Counted from the first letter of the stretch, positions 48,261 through 60,085 are shown. The stretch: 64,000 nt of DNA from Entophlyctis helioformis (GCA_025526915.1 JAHLKH010000025.1:1-64000), one strand, 5' to 3'. The notes: generated from the sequence alone by a model not told the origin. Made by a program: numbers and translations.

Positions 48261-51200
48261 TGCTGTGCATCCCGACTGACCACATGTGCCGCCCTCCCGG
48301 CGACTGCCGCTGCTAGATTCGTGAGCTCATGGGCAAGAGCTCCAACGTCCGCAACATGTCGGTCATTGCTGTGAGTGGTCTGCTCGCTGCGCTGTGTGCG
48401 CTGTCTGTGTGTGTGTTCTGTGATGCGCTTCCTGCGGCTGCTGACAATGCCGCCCTGCTGTCCATTGTTCCTTGCAGCACGTCGACCACGGCAAGAGTAA
48501 GCAGTCTGCTCGCGTTGATTGTGCGCGGCTCTGCCTGGTCTGTCTGGCCTGTCTCTGACACTTGCTGTTTCGCCGCTGCTGTTTCGCTGCTGCCGCTGCA
48601 CACTCGGCCCCGTCGTGTGACTCGCTCGCTTCACACCACGCTCAGGCACACTGACGGTAAGCAAGCTTTCCAATGCAATGCGATGCGTGCGCTGGGCGGT
48701 CGAATCTCCGCCGCTCAGTGATGGCTGGTCACGTTGCCACACGCACAGCCATGATCGATCCGAGGTCGCTCACATCATCCATCCGTCTGCGTCTGAATTG
48801 CCGACCCACAGGACTCGCTCGTCTCCAAGGCCGGTATCATTGCCCAGGCCAAGGCCGGCGATGCCCGTTACATGGACACCCGTCAGGACGAGAAGGACCG
48901 TGGTATCACCATCAAGTCCACTGCCATCTCGATGTACTTCCAGATGCAGCAGGAGGACCTCAAGGAGATCAAGGGCCAGAAGACCGAGGGCGCCGATTTC
49001 CTGATCAACCTGATCGACTCGCCCGGTCACGTCGACTTCTCGTCCGAGGTCACCGCTGCTCTCCGTGTCACTGACGGTGCTCTCGTCGTCGTCGACACCA
49101 TTGACGGTGTCTGTGTCCAGACCGAGACTGTGCTCCGTCAGGCTCTCGGTGAGCGCATCAAGCCCGTCCTTGTCATCAACAAGGTCGACCGCGCTCTTCT
49201 CGAGCTCCAGCTCACCAAGGAGGACCTCTTCCTTGTAAGTTGGCTGCCCTGTTGTGCCCGCCTTGAACGCGTCGCTGCTTTTGTCCACAGTGCACAGTGA
49301 TGCTCACACGCGTCTCTGCTGCCAGGCTTTCCGTCGCACCATCGAGTCCGTCAACGTCATCATCTCGACCTACTTTGACCGCACTCTTGGCGATGTCCAG
49401 GTCTACCCCGAAAAGGGCACCGTCGCCTTCGGCTCTGGTCTCCACGGCTGGGCCTTCACCCTCCGCCAGTTCGCCCAGCGTTACGCCAAGAAGTTTGGTG
49501 TTGACCAGGAGAAGATGATGGTCCGTCTCTGGGGCGAGAACTACTTCAACCCCGCCACCAAGAAGTGGGCCACCACCGGTGTCACTGCCGACGGCAAGAC
49601 CGTCGAGCGCGCGTTCAACCTGTTCGTCCTCGACCCCATCTTCAAGCTCATTGACGCCATCATGAACGTCAAGAAGGACGTGACCGCGTCGATGCTCGAG
49701 AAGCTCCAGATCACGCTCAAGTCGGACGAGAAGGACCTCGAGGGCAAGCCGCTCATGAAGGTTGTCATGAAGAAGTTCCTCCCCGCCGGTGACGCTCTCC
49801 TCGAGATGATTGTCATCCACCTTCCCTCGCCCATGACCGCCCAGAAGTACCGTTACGACACCCTCTACGAGGGCCCCACCGACGACGAGTGCGCCGTTGC
49901 CATTCGCGACTGTGACTCGAACGGTCCCCTGATGATCTACATCTCCAAGATGGTCCCCACCTCGGACAAGGGCCGCTTCTACGCCTTTGGCCGTGTCTTC
50001 TCGGGCACCGTCCGCGGTGGCCAGAAGGTCCGCATCCAGGGCCCCAACTACACCCCCGGCAAGAAGGAGGACCTGTTCGTCAAGTCCATCCAGCGTGTCG
50101 TGCTCATGATGGGCCGTACCGTCGAGTCCCTCGACGACTGCCCCGCCGGCAACATTGTCGGTCTTGTCGGCATTGACCAGTTCCTCCTCAAGTCTGGTAC
50201 CATCACCACCTCGGAGACTGCCCACAACCTCAAGGTCATGAAGTTCTCCGTCTCCCCTGTCGTGCAGGTTGCCGTCGAGGTCAAGAACGCCAACGATCTC
50301 CCCAAGCTCGTTGAGGGTCTTAAGCGTCTCTCCAAGTCCGACCCCTGTGTTCTCTGCTACACCTCGGAGTCTGGTGAGCACATTGTTGCCGGTGCCGGTG
50401 AGCTCCACCTCGAGATCTGTCTCAAGGACCTCGAGGAGGACCACGCCCAGGTCCCCATCCGTGTCGGTGAGCCCGTCGTCCAGTACCGTGAGACGGTCAC
50501 TGCCGAGTCGAGCATTGTCTGCCTGTCCAAGTCGCCCAACAAGCACAACCGTATCTTCATGAAGGCCTTCCCCATCACTGAGGAGCTCGCCGTCGACATC
50601 GAGTCTGGCAAGGTTTCGCCCAAGGACGATTTCAAGGCCCGTGCCCGTATCCTCGCCGAGGAGCACGGCTGGGACGTTACCGATGCCCGTAAGATTTGGT
50701 GCTTCGGTCCCGACACCGCCGGTGCCAACCTGCTCGTTGATGTCACCAAGGGTGTCCAGTACCTCAACGAAATCAAGGACTCTTGTGTGACCGCTTTCCA
50801 GTGGGCCACCAAGGAGGGTTGCATTGCCGAGGAGAACATGCGCTCCATTCGCTTCAACATCCTCGACGTTGTCCTCCACGCCGATGCCATCCACCGTGGT
50901 GGTGGTCAGATCATCCCCACCTGCCGCAGCGTCTGCTACGCCTCGGTCCTCACTGCCTCGCCCGGTATCATGGAGCCCGTCTACCTTGTCGAGATCCAGT
51001 GTCCCGAGAACGCCATGGGCGGTATCTACGGTGTTCTTAACCGTCGCCGTGGTCACGTCTTTGCTGAGGAGCAGCGTGTCGGCACTCCCCTCTACCAGAT
51101 CAAGGCTTACCTCCCCATCATGGAGTCGTTCGGCTTCACCGCCGATCTTCGTGCCGCCACCGGTGGCCAGGCCTTCCCCCAGTCTGTGTTCGACCACTGG

Positions 51201-51323
51201 CAGATTCTCAACGGCAGCCCTCTTGAGCCCGGCAAGACTGCCGACATCATCAAGGCCGTCCGCAAGCGCAAGGGTCTTGTCGAGGACATTCCCCCTCTTG
51301 ACCGCTACTACGACCGTCTCTAA
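48186..51323 (+). CDS. EFT: Translation elongation factor 2 (eEF2)
   Basis: This is the GTPase that drives ribosomal translocation. Exons seen are 48186-48206 (21 nt), 48317-48370, 48478-48496 (19 nt), 48646-48656 (11 nt), 48812-49234 and 49326-51323. Joined, they give VNFSIDEIRELMGK, then NMSVIAHVDHGKSTLTDSL, so the P-loop is built from three consecutive tiny exons. The effector loop [33 protein letters not shown] and [11 protein letters not shown] are the G2-G4 motifs. The domain IV tip has [15 protein letters not shown], whose His is the diphthamide site. The C-terminus is YYDRL. The ATG is not on these exons and lies upstream of the intron ending at 48185. Codon use is strongly biased to C-ending codons, as expected for a highly expressed gene. 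Confidence 0.95.
48221..48259. repeat. CTG trinucleotide repeat in an eEF2 intron
   Basis: About twelve CTG units lie 15 bases after the donor of the second visible eEF2 intron. Confidence 0.9.
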
Positions 51324-51507
51324 GCGCTCGGCTGTCCAAGACTGGATGCCGTGGTCTGTGCTGTCGTCGTGTACGCGTCTCTTGCTGGGACTGTGGTTCC
51401 TCTATCATGCTTGCAAGGACGTGCTGTGTCGGACGCCGTGCGGGCCGCGATGGCTGGTGTTGACTTCGTGATGCTTTTATGACAAAATTAAACCCAATGT
51501 GGCACCT

Positions 51508-51929
51508 TTACTGCATGTCACTTTCAGACTCGTCCTGCTGCTCCAGACGAAACGCGTCTGGATCTGTTGGCTTGATCTGCGACCCGTTGATGCGGATGCC
51601 TGACCGGTCAAGCATCTTGCCGTACAGCCGCGCGAGAACATCCTGCCGCTCTGCAATCCACGGGTGTTGGAGCGCCTGCGCAACCGTCAGTCTGCGGCCA
51701 GGATCCACCTGCAGCAGCGACGCCACCATGCTCTTTCCCGTTGCAGACACGCCTGCCCACGCAGCATCATCAAACGAGTACTCTGCCTTGCGGATGCGTC
51801 TCACAAGCCTGGGCTGGTCGTGGTCAGACCCAAACGGCAGCGCACCCGCCAACCTGTCCAATCCAATCAATCCATCACACCGACCGTTTAGCAACCGAAC
51901 AAGGCCAGCATGGCCGTTCAACTATCGTG

Positions 51930-51973
<44 letters not shown>

Positions 51974-53771
51974 CACATGGTATACAAGAGCACGCCAAGG
52001 CCCAGCAATCGACCTGCTTCGAATAGCCGCCCGGCGAGTCGATAATCTCTGGCGCAAGGTACGTGAACGTGCCACACTTGGTCTGCATCTGCTGCACCGA
52101 GTTCTCGAGGGACTTTGCCATGCCAAAATCAGAGATGAGCAGTCTGGTGTGTATCGTATCGTTGCGTCAGTTGGTGGGCCAATCGGGTCATGAGTGTTGC
52201 GCAGTGACAGTGACAAGGAATGGATGGATGGATGGATGGCAAGTGAGAGTGGATGTTACCTGGAAAAGGGACGCGGGGATTCCAGAAGCACGTTCTCGGC
52301 CTTGAGATCCCTGTGGCAGATATTGTGTTCATGGAGGTACTGCGTCATGCCAACCGACCACGAACCCAGTATGTCAGCAAAACGCGTGTACTCAACTGCC
52401 GGACACACAGACTGCCAGACAGACAGACAGACCACAAGACGGCGGAATGAACACGGGCGGATCTCACATTGACAGCCAAGAGCAGCTGGTAAAAGATAAA
52501 CTTGGCCTCGGCTTCGGGTATACGGCCATTCTTGACGATATGGTCAAACAGCTCGCCGCCCGAGATCCTGCTCAGGAAAATGCAGACATTGTGGTCGGCG
52601 TCGCACTGCACCACGTCCTTGATCGAGACAATGTTGGGGTGGCCGACGCGCTGGAGGACCGCAACCTCCTGCTCGATGGCGGCCAGCGCGGCAGTAAAGT
52701 CCGCAGACGTTGGCCCGCCGCGTTGGTTGAGCTGCAGACGGCGCGTGTCGATGATCTTGCAGGCAACGCGGTCGAGGTTGCTAATGTCAATGGCCATCTT
52801 GACCGTCGCGAACGAGCCTTGGCCGAGAACCTGCGACTCAAAGACATAGTACTTGTTGCCGACCGTCGGCAGTAAGGCTGTCGGTCCGGCTTCGATGTAG
52901 TTGAGAAACACAAAGTCTGCGGTTGGCAGATGGGCCGGTCAGCCTGCTGAGCACGCAGACACACACATCCTCCTGGTGCACGCACGGATATCAAACTTGA
53001 TCTCGATCTCGGAAGCATGCGGGAGTGGGATCTGCACGAGGGCGAGTGAGCGAGACGGCGGTCAGTGAGACAGCAGGTCAAAAAGGCCAGGCGGCCGGCA
53101 CAGTCGATCGATCGATCGCACCCGCTTCTTGTTGATGGTCTTGCCGTTGACGACGGTGCCGTTTGAGCTCGTGTCTTCGATGCACGCCATGTCGCCCACC
53201 TACTTGCGCGGGCAGGTGCACACGCACGGTCCGCAAGCGATCCACAAGCGATCCGCAAGCGAGGTCAGCGAGCCGCCCGTCAGCCACCAAGACCATCGTG
53301 GCCATGCCGGTGCTGGCGGCCATGTGAGACAGCCAAGGCTCCACGCACCAGGTATATCTTGAAATGCTCCTTGGAGCAGCGCAGGTCCTCGACATGCAGG
53401 TCGACGGCCTTGGAGTCTCTGCCGACGACATAGGCACGGTCGTCTTTGAAGTCTGCGGCGGCAGTCGGCTGGCCGGTCAGACGCACAGGTCGCAGGCGGT
53501 GCTTGCGATGGCCCGGCAGACAGGCAAGCAGGCAGACAGACAGGCAAGCAGGCAGGCGAGTGAGACAGGCGAACGCACCGGTGGGAGTCACTGCGGTGCC
53601 GTTGAATGCAACGAGCCGGCCCCACGGCGCCGCCATGGGCTTCTGCCGGGCCCGCAGACCGGCCTTTCTGTCGTCCTTGGTCCGCAGGCTGTACGGGCCG
53701 TATCTGCCGCCGCTGTGCTCGGGCACCGGGTGCATCTGTCTGCTGGTCGTCCCGCCGTCGAGCATGCGCAC
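51508..53771 (-). CDS. FHA-domain checkpoint-type protein kinase (CHK2/Rad53/Cds1-like)
   Basis: The layout is an N-terminal FHA domain followed by a Ser/Thr kinase, as in DNA-damage kinases of the CHK2 family. FHA marks are VVGRDSKAVDLHV, CSKEHFKIYL (with the conserved Ser-x-x-His) and EDTSSNGTVVNGKTI (Asn-Gly-Thr). Kinase motifs are LGQGSFATVKMA (Gly loop), VACKIID (catalytic Lys), SGGELFDHIVKNGRI, HEHNICHRDLKAENVL (catalytic Asp, Asn), ISDFGMAKSL (DFG), CGTFTYLAPEI and KQVDCWALG, then HPWIAERQDV. About eight exons are needed, with short introns near 53540, 53330, 53060, 52950, 52450, 52270, 52150 and 51960. The last intron carries a CA/AG microsatellite (51930-51972). The ATG is 53771 or 53765. 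The C-terminal tail is short, with no second FHA domain, which favours CHK2/Cds1 over Rad53. Confidence 0.85.
51930..51972. repeat. (CA)n(AG)n microsatellite
   Basis: About five CA units run directly into about sixteen AG units within a kinase intron. On the minus strand this is a long pyrimidine tract just after the donor. Confidence 0.9.
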
Positions 53772-54175
53772 GCTGGAGATTGGTCAAACAAGGTTTCGGG
53801 CCGGCGATTCATCGACACGCCCTCGTGCGTCTCGAGGCCACTCTGGCAGCCACTCTGGATATGCCCATGTGCGTCTGGTGCTCGCCACGCTGTCCACCCA
53901 TGCAACTTACACCACCGCACACACAGATCCAACGATGTGGCATCCTGTAGTTGGACATTGGCCGCGCTCCTTGACGCACTCGCCACAAAGCCACGATCCA
54001 GCCACACTAGCGTACTTTGAAGGCACTGCATGCAAGACCTGATCCGTCAGCCATCTGGGATCCTCCCGATCGGCATGTCGTTCACTTTCGTAACCTTGGC
54101 GAACACTCGCAGATGTGCGCGTCTGTAAGGGCTGGTGACACTTGGGTCATGGTATGATTCGCTGGCCACTTTACT
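53772..54175. other. Intergenic region between the kinase and cyclo-ligase genes
   Basis: No convincing ORF or RNA. It must include the kinase promoter (right of 53771) and the 3' UTR of the cyclo-ligase gene. Confidence 0.4.
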
Positions 54176-55251
54176 CTACATTGTTGGCCGGACAGTGCGG
54201 TCTGGCAGCAATACTGCATCCGGCTGCATGTCAAAGTGGTCCGTCGGCACAGACTCGACCAGCATCTCTTGCAGGCCCAGGGCCACTGCGGCCACCACGC
54301 ATCGCGGGTTTGTCCACGGCGTCGTCCATAGGCACGCGTGTTCGCCAACGCACACACGCACGCAGGCAGACCATCCATAGATGCCCTCACCCGTCGCTGG
54401 ACGCTTCAAGCCGCGTGCCGTGGTATCGGCCTGGCACCGCGCCAAGAACTTGTCGTAGTATCCCTTGCCGTATCCCATGCGGTGACCCTGAGCATCGAAT
54501 GCCAGCCCAGGCATCACAATCAGGTCCAGTCCCGATCCGCTCGCATCCAACGCTGCCGTGCCACCACAGCCCATGTCAGATCGGGCACTCTTACAGCCAC
54601 CATCAGCCACCATCAGCCACAACACACCGTTCTCCCGCCCGTCCTCTGGCCGTGGCTCAGGGATGCCCCAGCTGTTCTTGGGCAGGCTCACAAAGTCATC
54701 CCAGGACTGCAGCCGCACCATGTCCTGTATGCAGTGCCATGGCCATGGTCAGATCTGTCGTCCAGATGCTGCTGACGTAATCGCCGCACCATCGTGGTTG
54801 GAGTGCACATGGGCACGAAGCATTGCCGGCCTGTGTTGACCATTGGACACACGCATGCTCGTCAGCGCATTCCCGCAGGACAGCCAGGTCGGCCAGCAGG
54901 TATACGATGATGCAGCGACGCACCAGACTCGAACAGGTGCCGCAGGATGTGCGTGGTGTTGACCTCGCCCGACATGCTCAGAAACAGCGCAACGCGGCGG
55001 CTCGACTGGTACTCTGGCGTGGCAAGCAGCTTGGCCGTCACGGCGACGGCTGCCGTCCCATGCACGGCCCAGGCTTGTCAGCATGCATTCAACCCCGCCA
55101 GCAGTCGACCCTGCACAGCGCAGCACAGCAGAGGCCAGCCACCCCACGCACACTGCTGCTCGATGGCGTCCAGACCAACCCCGCGCAGCTTGGTCTTCAT
55201 CTGCTTGCGCAGCGCACTCTTGAGCGCCTTGACCGACGCCGACATCTCCAT
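54176..55251 (-). CDS. 5-formyltetrahydrofolate cyclo-ligase (MTHFS)
   Basis: This enzyme converts 5-formyl-THF to 5,10-methenyl-THF with ATP. The first exon begins MEMSASVKALKSALRKQMK, a typical helix for the family. The next has VALFLSMSGEVNTTHILRHLF (strand plus Ser-Gly-Glu-Val-x-T motif). A short exon near 54810 gives CFVPMCTPTTM, and then DMVRLQSWDDFVSL and SWGIPEPRPEDGRE. The ATP/folate-site exon has GLDLIVMPGLAFDAQGHRMG followed by GKGYYDKFL, the family hallmark. The final exon ends VPTDHFDMQPDAVLLPDRTV and a stop at 54176. About five introns of 60-110 bases separate them. Two possible ATGs (55251, 55245) differ by two residues. Confidence 0.88.
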
Positions 55252-55287
55252 CAGTTATCCAGATCGTGGGAAACAGCTGCCGCACAT

Positions 55288-58029
55288 TTATTCGGCCAGC
55301 ATCGCCTCCAGATCGGCAACGACCTCCGCCACAGGAGCGTCAGACGCTGACGCAGCGCCTCGCTTGATCGACTCGAGAATGGATTTCTGGATGCTGGCCA
55401 GCCGGGAATGGATGCCGGCGTCCAGCCGTGGCTTGAGGTGCCTGAGCAGTTGCGGCACAAAGCGGCCAGACGCGTGCACGAGAGCGCGCGGCTCGCTCAC
55501 GCGTTGGAACCAGATGAGTGTGGCAACGTGGAGTGCAAGTGCAGGCGTGTCGGTTGCGAGCAGCTGGCGCTTGAGAGATGCCGTTTGCCGCTCAATGTAC
55601 TGGCGGTGGCGGTGGTCGCGATGCCTCTGCCGCTCTGACTCGTTTGCATGAGCAACACCCGTTGACTTGGCTCTTGTGCCCTTGTCTTTGACAGATCCTC
55701 GGGCTGGGTTTGGTGGCTGGAGCGACAACACCTCTGTCTCGCCGAGCCTGAAAACACTGCCGCCGCGAGTCAGCACGGCATCCATAAACTCTGCAACGTT
55801 CTGTTGGTAGCCATTGTCAGCAGCTGCACAGTATCTGGGCACCAGACCAACATCACAACATACTTCGCTGGCCAGAGACGCGGCGCACAGATCCAGAGCC
55901 TCAACCACGTCAGACGGTAGGTCGTCGCCAAACGCCTGCAGACCCTCAAGATTTGGTGGCTGTCCTCTGTCGTCAAGAGTTGCCACGGAAAAGCCACGCG
56001 AGCTGAACCGCGCGACACTGTGAGTGTACAGCAGCGCATACAACTCTGCTCCTGCCGTCTGCACAAGGTACGTGGTGAGACCGTCTTTCAGCTTGGGATC
56101 CGTTATCTGCGCCAGTCCCGTGCAGTACACCTCAAACGCCGTCCACGCGTCTGCAATGCGCGTCTCAATGGCCATCTCGTTTTGCAGCTGTTTGGATACA
56201 TCCGTAGACGATGCTGTGGTTGGCGACGATGGTTTGGATGCAGTGGCGAGACTGGAAATGCGACGAATATCCTGTGCACGTCGATTGAGGACTGGCAGCA
56301 GATGCGACACAAAGCCCTTTGCTTGGTCGATCGACATGCTGCCGTGGTGCGCATGGACCAACGCACGTGCCAGCTGTTTTCCGCGCCATCGCAATGGTCA
56401 GCATAGTAAAGACTAGCTGCATATGCACGGTTAGGACACTGTTGCTCACCTCGACCTCGTCAACCATGCCGTTGGCAGATGCCGTCACCGTTGGCGATGT
56501 TGGTGACGCGACCGTCGTCATGCTGGATTGCACATTCTCGAGCAAAATCGCCTCAACATCCTTGATCATGCGGTCTGACACGAGCATACTGGATCCGACG
56601 TGCACCACCGTCTGCTTGCTGGATCCAGCAGCGTATCCAGAAAGACCGTCCAGACATCGACGGCCAAGCATGATCTGCTCGTCACGGGTGACAAAGCGAG
56701 GCAGCAGGTCATCCAAATCTGCAAACGAGCCGTCCGTGATCGCGTCTTCGACAATCGACTGGAGCTCGCTCAGCTTGGACGCACTCAGCGCGCCGCGAGA
56801 CAGATGCATGCTGTCCGGATAGGCCGTCTCGATATGGTGCGCCAGATCCTTGGCTTTCATGCCATGCTGTGCCTCTTCGTAGTCTGCGTTGGCGTCGTTC
56901 AACACCGTTAGTCTCGCAGACAGGATAGTCGTGCCAAAGGGAGGCCACTAACCAATCGTGCCGGACCTCGTGAATGCTGCGTCAATGGCTGCCAAGCGGA
57001 GAATGCGTTCAACTGCTGGCACGTACACGGATCGATCTGGTCCTTCAAGCGTGCCGGCCAGCTGATGTGACTGGATGAGCGCATCGGCAATGCTGGACAC
57101 AATCTTCAGCGGCACGCTCTGGCTTGCCAACAGAGAGCCCAGCTGGACCTGCCTGGTCAGCCCGAGCATTGCGGCACGTCAGAGCCTCTTCCGTGTGTGA
57201 ATGCAACAGCCACAGATCCAGACGAGCTGCCAGACCTTGTGGCGGCAGCCAGTGCAGCATGGACTCGCTTGCGGATCTGGTCCAGAAACACGGTGGTGCA
57301 GATGATGTCCTTGGACTCGTGGTCGCCGTCGCCCGGTCCGGCAGCGTCCTTGGCCGAGCTGCTTTCCTTGCCAAACTCGGCAACGAGCAGCGGCTCCAGA
57401 AACTCGGCCGGCAGGCTCAGCTGCGCGCACAGTTGACTGACACGCACCATGCCTTCGTCGCACAGCCGTTGCTGCACCTCTTGAACAATGAGTGCGACGT
57501 ACTCTGGCAGCAGCACTTCGTTACGGTACACACGTGCTGCTCCTGGACTGTCTGCACTCGATGGCACGTTGGAGAGCACCGACTGGATGATGCCGCCGTC
57601 CATGTCCAGCATGTCTTGTAGATCTGTCAAGTGTGCTCTGCCTGGCAGCGTCGAACGGCATCAGCATGGACAGCGACCCGCACAGCAGGATGCACGCTGT
57701 GCACTGACCGCCACGCATGCGCACCAGGTCGAGCACATCCTGCCGCAGTCGCCTGTAAGCCAAGCCAAGCCGAGCCAAGCCGCATCCTGTCAGTCTGGCT
57801 GCTCGCAGCCGTCGGTGGCTTGTGCTCACCAAGGCACAACCACACACTTTACAGTGACAAGCTCGGAGCCGTCGCGAGTCTGCACCAGACAGTCGTCGTT
57901 TGTGAGGGCAGCTGCAGTCGAAGTCGCAGCCCTGCCGCCAGACTCCCCGCGGGCAGCAAGAGCCACCAGGCGTCTGTTCGCCAGCAGCGCCAGCACGTCG
58001 CTCGCGACCGTATCGTCCACGTTCAGCAT
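55288..58029 (-). CDS. UFL1: E3 UFM1-protein ligase 1 (UFL1)
   Basis: UFL1 attaches the ubiquitin-like UFM1, mainly to ribosomal protein uL24 at the endoplasmic reticulum. The N-terminal winged-helix part reads VASDVLALLANRRLVALAA followed by LVQTRDGSELVT, matching the human NKL-x(n)-V-TLDGKEYIT layout. Then LLPEYVALIVQEVQQRL and MVRVSQLCAQLSLPAEFL match the second winged helix. Later exons have LKIVSSIADALIQSHQLAGTL, YVPAVERILR and LSRGALSASKLSELQSIVEDA. The C-terminal exon has LALHVATLIWFQRVSEPRAL and VHASGRFVPQLLRHLKPRL, the UFL1 C-terminal signature. An intron at about 56375-56450 joins MVDEVE to LARALVHAHH in phase. The start is uncertain: an ATG at 58029 gives MLNVDDT, and the frame is open back to 58179. 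Other UFM1-pathway genes should exist in this genome. Confidence 0.85.
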
Positions 58030-58268
58030 TACTGCGGGAACGCCGGCAAATGGCCCGACATTCATACAATTACCAAGGATTTTGGAATTGGATTCGTCGA
58101 AAGAGGCGACGAATGCAAACCCATATATCACACGATCGCAGCAACGAGCATGCGACGACAGGCGGGCGATGCAATCCACAAGCGGCTTGCCTTAATCGTT
58201 AGAAAAAGTGACCCGTTAGGTCGATCGGGAGGTGCCCCGATTCAAAGTGTTGGTGGTGGTGGTGCAAG

Positions 58269-58548
58269 TCACATGGAGTAACATGCTGTGTCTGTGGAGG
58301 ACACAGCTGCGATGCTGTCGACAGGCGGATCGACTGGCGTGTGCGTCAAATAGAGCGGCCGGTGTCCATGGAACAGATGCCCCAGTGCAACCATTCCAAT
58401 GTTGGTGGCTCCAAGCACGTCTCGGTGGTAGACGGTCGTGCATGGTATGCACTCGTAGCGTCGCAGGTTGGTGCGATTCTCGTATGGGATCCGCTGCTTG
58501 CACTGCGGGCACATCTGGCTTGTCAGTTTCTCGTTTCAGCGGTAGATC

Positions 58549-58583
<35 letters not shown>

Positions 58584-58800
58584 CAGTTGGTGCACAGATG
58601 GATGAATGAATGGACAGCGTGGCATATCCAGACGACCGCAGATGCCTGATGAGAAACCTCTCAAACACAGCGTGCCGGCCACCTTGGCCTGTAAAGTCGA
58701 TGCCAAATGCTCACACAACGGGAATGTCCTTCTCTGGCTCATCATTGGTGTACAGACGAACGGCATGTAGCAGCGTCTTGATATGGCATGGTACGTTGTT
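58269..58800 (-). pseudogene. Fanzor (eukaryotic TnpB-like RNA-guided nuclease) C-terminal remnant
   Basis: The frame ending at 58269 has NEKLTSQMCPQC, a 17-residue gap, YECIPC, then TTVYHRDVLGATNIG. This is the TnpB/Fanzor layout: the TS-x-x-C-x-x-C knuckle after RuvC-II, a second C-x-x-C, and the RuvC-III Asp in RDVxGAxNI. It continues to RPLYLTHTPVDPPV and a stop, a usual Fanzor ending. Upstream, in another frame (58800-58620), AFGIDFTGQGGRHAVFERF and LIRHLRSSG correspond to the strand and helix just before RuvC-II. The copy is broken by a TGA at 58711-58713, a TGA just before NEKLTS, and a TG microsatellite (58555-58583) that separates the two frames. The N-terminal half and RuvC-I are missing. 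Similarity stops at about 58800, where the 1.8-kb repeat begins. A functional nuclease is excluded for this copy. Confidence 0.72.
58555..58583. repeat. (TG)n microsatellite inside the Fanzor remnant
   Basis: About fourteen TG units. It lies between the two conserved blocks of the Fanzor remnant and could be an expanded intron or simply decay. Confidence 0.9.
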
Positions 58801-58806
58801 GCTGTG

Positions 58807-58876
58807 CCAATCAGTGCGCGACTCTCAGACCAGCCAATCAGCGCATGATTCTCAGACCAGCCAATCAGAGGCCGAC
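58807..58876 (+). promoter_or_regulatory. Three CCAATCAG boxes upstream of HNH copy 1
   Basis: CCAATCAG occurs three times with spacings of 27 and 29 bases, twice inside CTCAGACCAGCCAATCAG. The boxes end about 60 bases before the HNH start. They fit CCAAT-binding (HAP/NF-Y) sites, and the same array is kept in copy 2. Confidence 0.5.
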
Positions 58877-58933
58877 AGCCAAGGAGTCTTGTTTGAGAAC
58901 TTGGCCAGCCACTTTGTCTCACACACCACAACA

Positions 58934-60085
58934 ATGAGCGACTCACAGCAAGCTGGACCGTCTGGCCACACAGGTGGGAACTGCTCGCACTGCTTCTCGT
59001 CTCCACCTGCACGGCTCTGCTGTCCATGCGCCTGCATGCTCACTCGCATCCACCTTTGACAGCCATGCAAGTGGACGCCACAACACAAGACTTTGCCAGC
59101 ATCAAAGCTCGGCTTGAGACACTCTACGGCATCACCGACGCAGACGCCATTCCATCGCCTCTGCCGTTCGGCGAGTGGGCGACCAAGCCTGAGGGCAAGG
59201 TCAACAAGCTCGGCTTCCTGTGCGGCATTCTGCTGCATGGCGAAGATACCCACAAGAACGAGCTTCGCGGTCTTCTGCAACATGACGAGACCTTCCACCT
59301 GAACGAGCAGGCGTTCATCAGCCGCATGTTCAGTCACTACATCTGGCCGTTCCACCAGGCCTACAACACGGCAGCAGTGCAGCACGCCGCTAACTGTCTC
59401 GCAAAGCGGATCGGCAGAAGCTTGGATGGGAACAGCGCGGAGCCGACGCACTACAAGCTCAAGAAGTTGCTGCAGCTCGCGATGGCGGGTGTCTGTTCTG
59501 CTGGAGGAAAACATCCCATCAAGCCAGCCACATCATTGCGCGAAAGAACGTGGCCATTGCTCAGGACGTTGATGGGTGTTCGCGCGAGCGGGGCTGCGCT
59601 GGATGCACCAGGTGCAGAACGGCCTGCTGCTTTGCGGGAACTGTCATGACGACTTTGACAACTTGAAGGCGTATGTCGATGAGGTGGACGGCGACCTGGT
59701 CGTCGCATTTGCAGTCGCGTCGCATGAGCAGCAGCACGACTCGTGGATAGATCCGACGCACATACTCTCAGGCAGCCGCAGATTGGTTCAAAAGGCGTGG
59801 GCGGGTAGAGATCCCAGGACTCAGCCTGAAGATGATCAAGTGCTACGCATCCGGTTCCTGACGGACGATCTAGCCTCTCGGCCGAACAGAACAGCCCTTG
59901 AGTTCCACAAGGCGGCGTGCCTCATCTGGAAAATGGCAGGCGCAGGCTATCCAGACGAGGAGTATTGCGACTTTGATGACGAGCACAGCGACCGCGGCAT
60001 GCAGATCGGCATGGACGACTTGCAAAAGGAGCGTCTTCAGCGATACTTTGACTCCAGTGCGACCATGGCAGAGGGCATGCAATGA
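58934..60085 (+). pseudogene. HNH-nuclease domain gene, frameshifted copy 1
   Basis: Same gene model as copy 2: exon 1 58934-58973 (MSDSQQAGPSGHT), intron to 59062, and exon 2 from 59063. Compared with copy 2, one base is missing near 59473 (before the first HNH Cys pair) and one near 59571. These throw the HNH core out of frame and return it to a readable frame at RAGLRWMHQVQNGLLLC. The Cys pair region also reads GGAGGAAAACATCC where copy 2 has GGTCGCTTGAATCC. The C-terminal 160 residues remain nearly identical to copy 2. The protein cannot form a complete HNH site, so this copy is most likely dead unless the deletions are read errors. Confidence 0.75.

Noticed and set aside
58536..59027. 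ORF of 163 codons on the minus strand with HTHTHTHT
   Set aside because: It comes from the TG microsatellite joined to flanking decay. The Fanzor blocks lie in the other frames.
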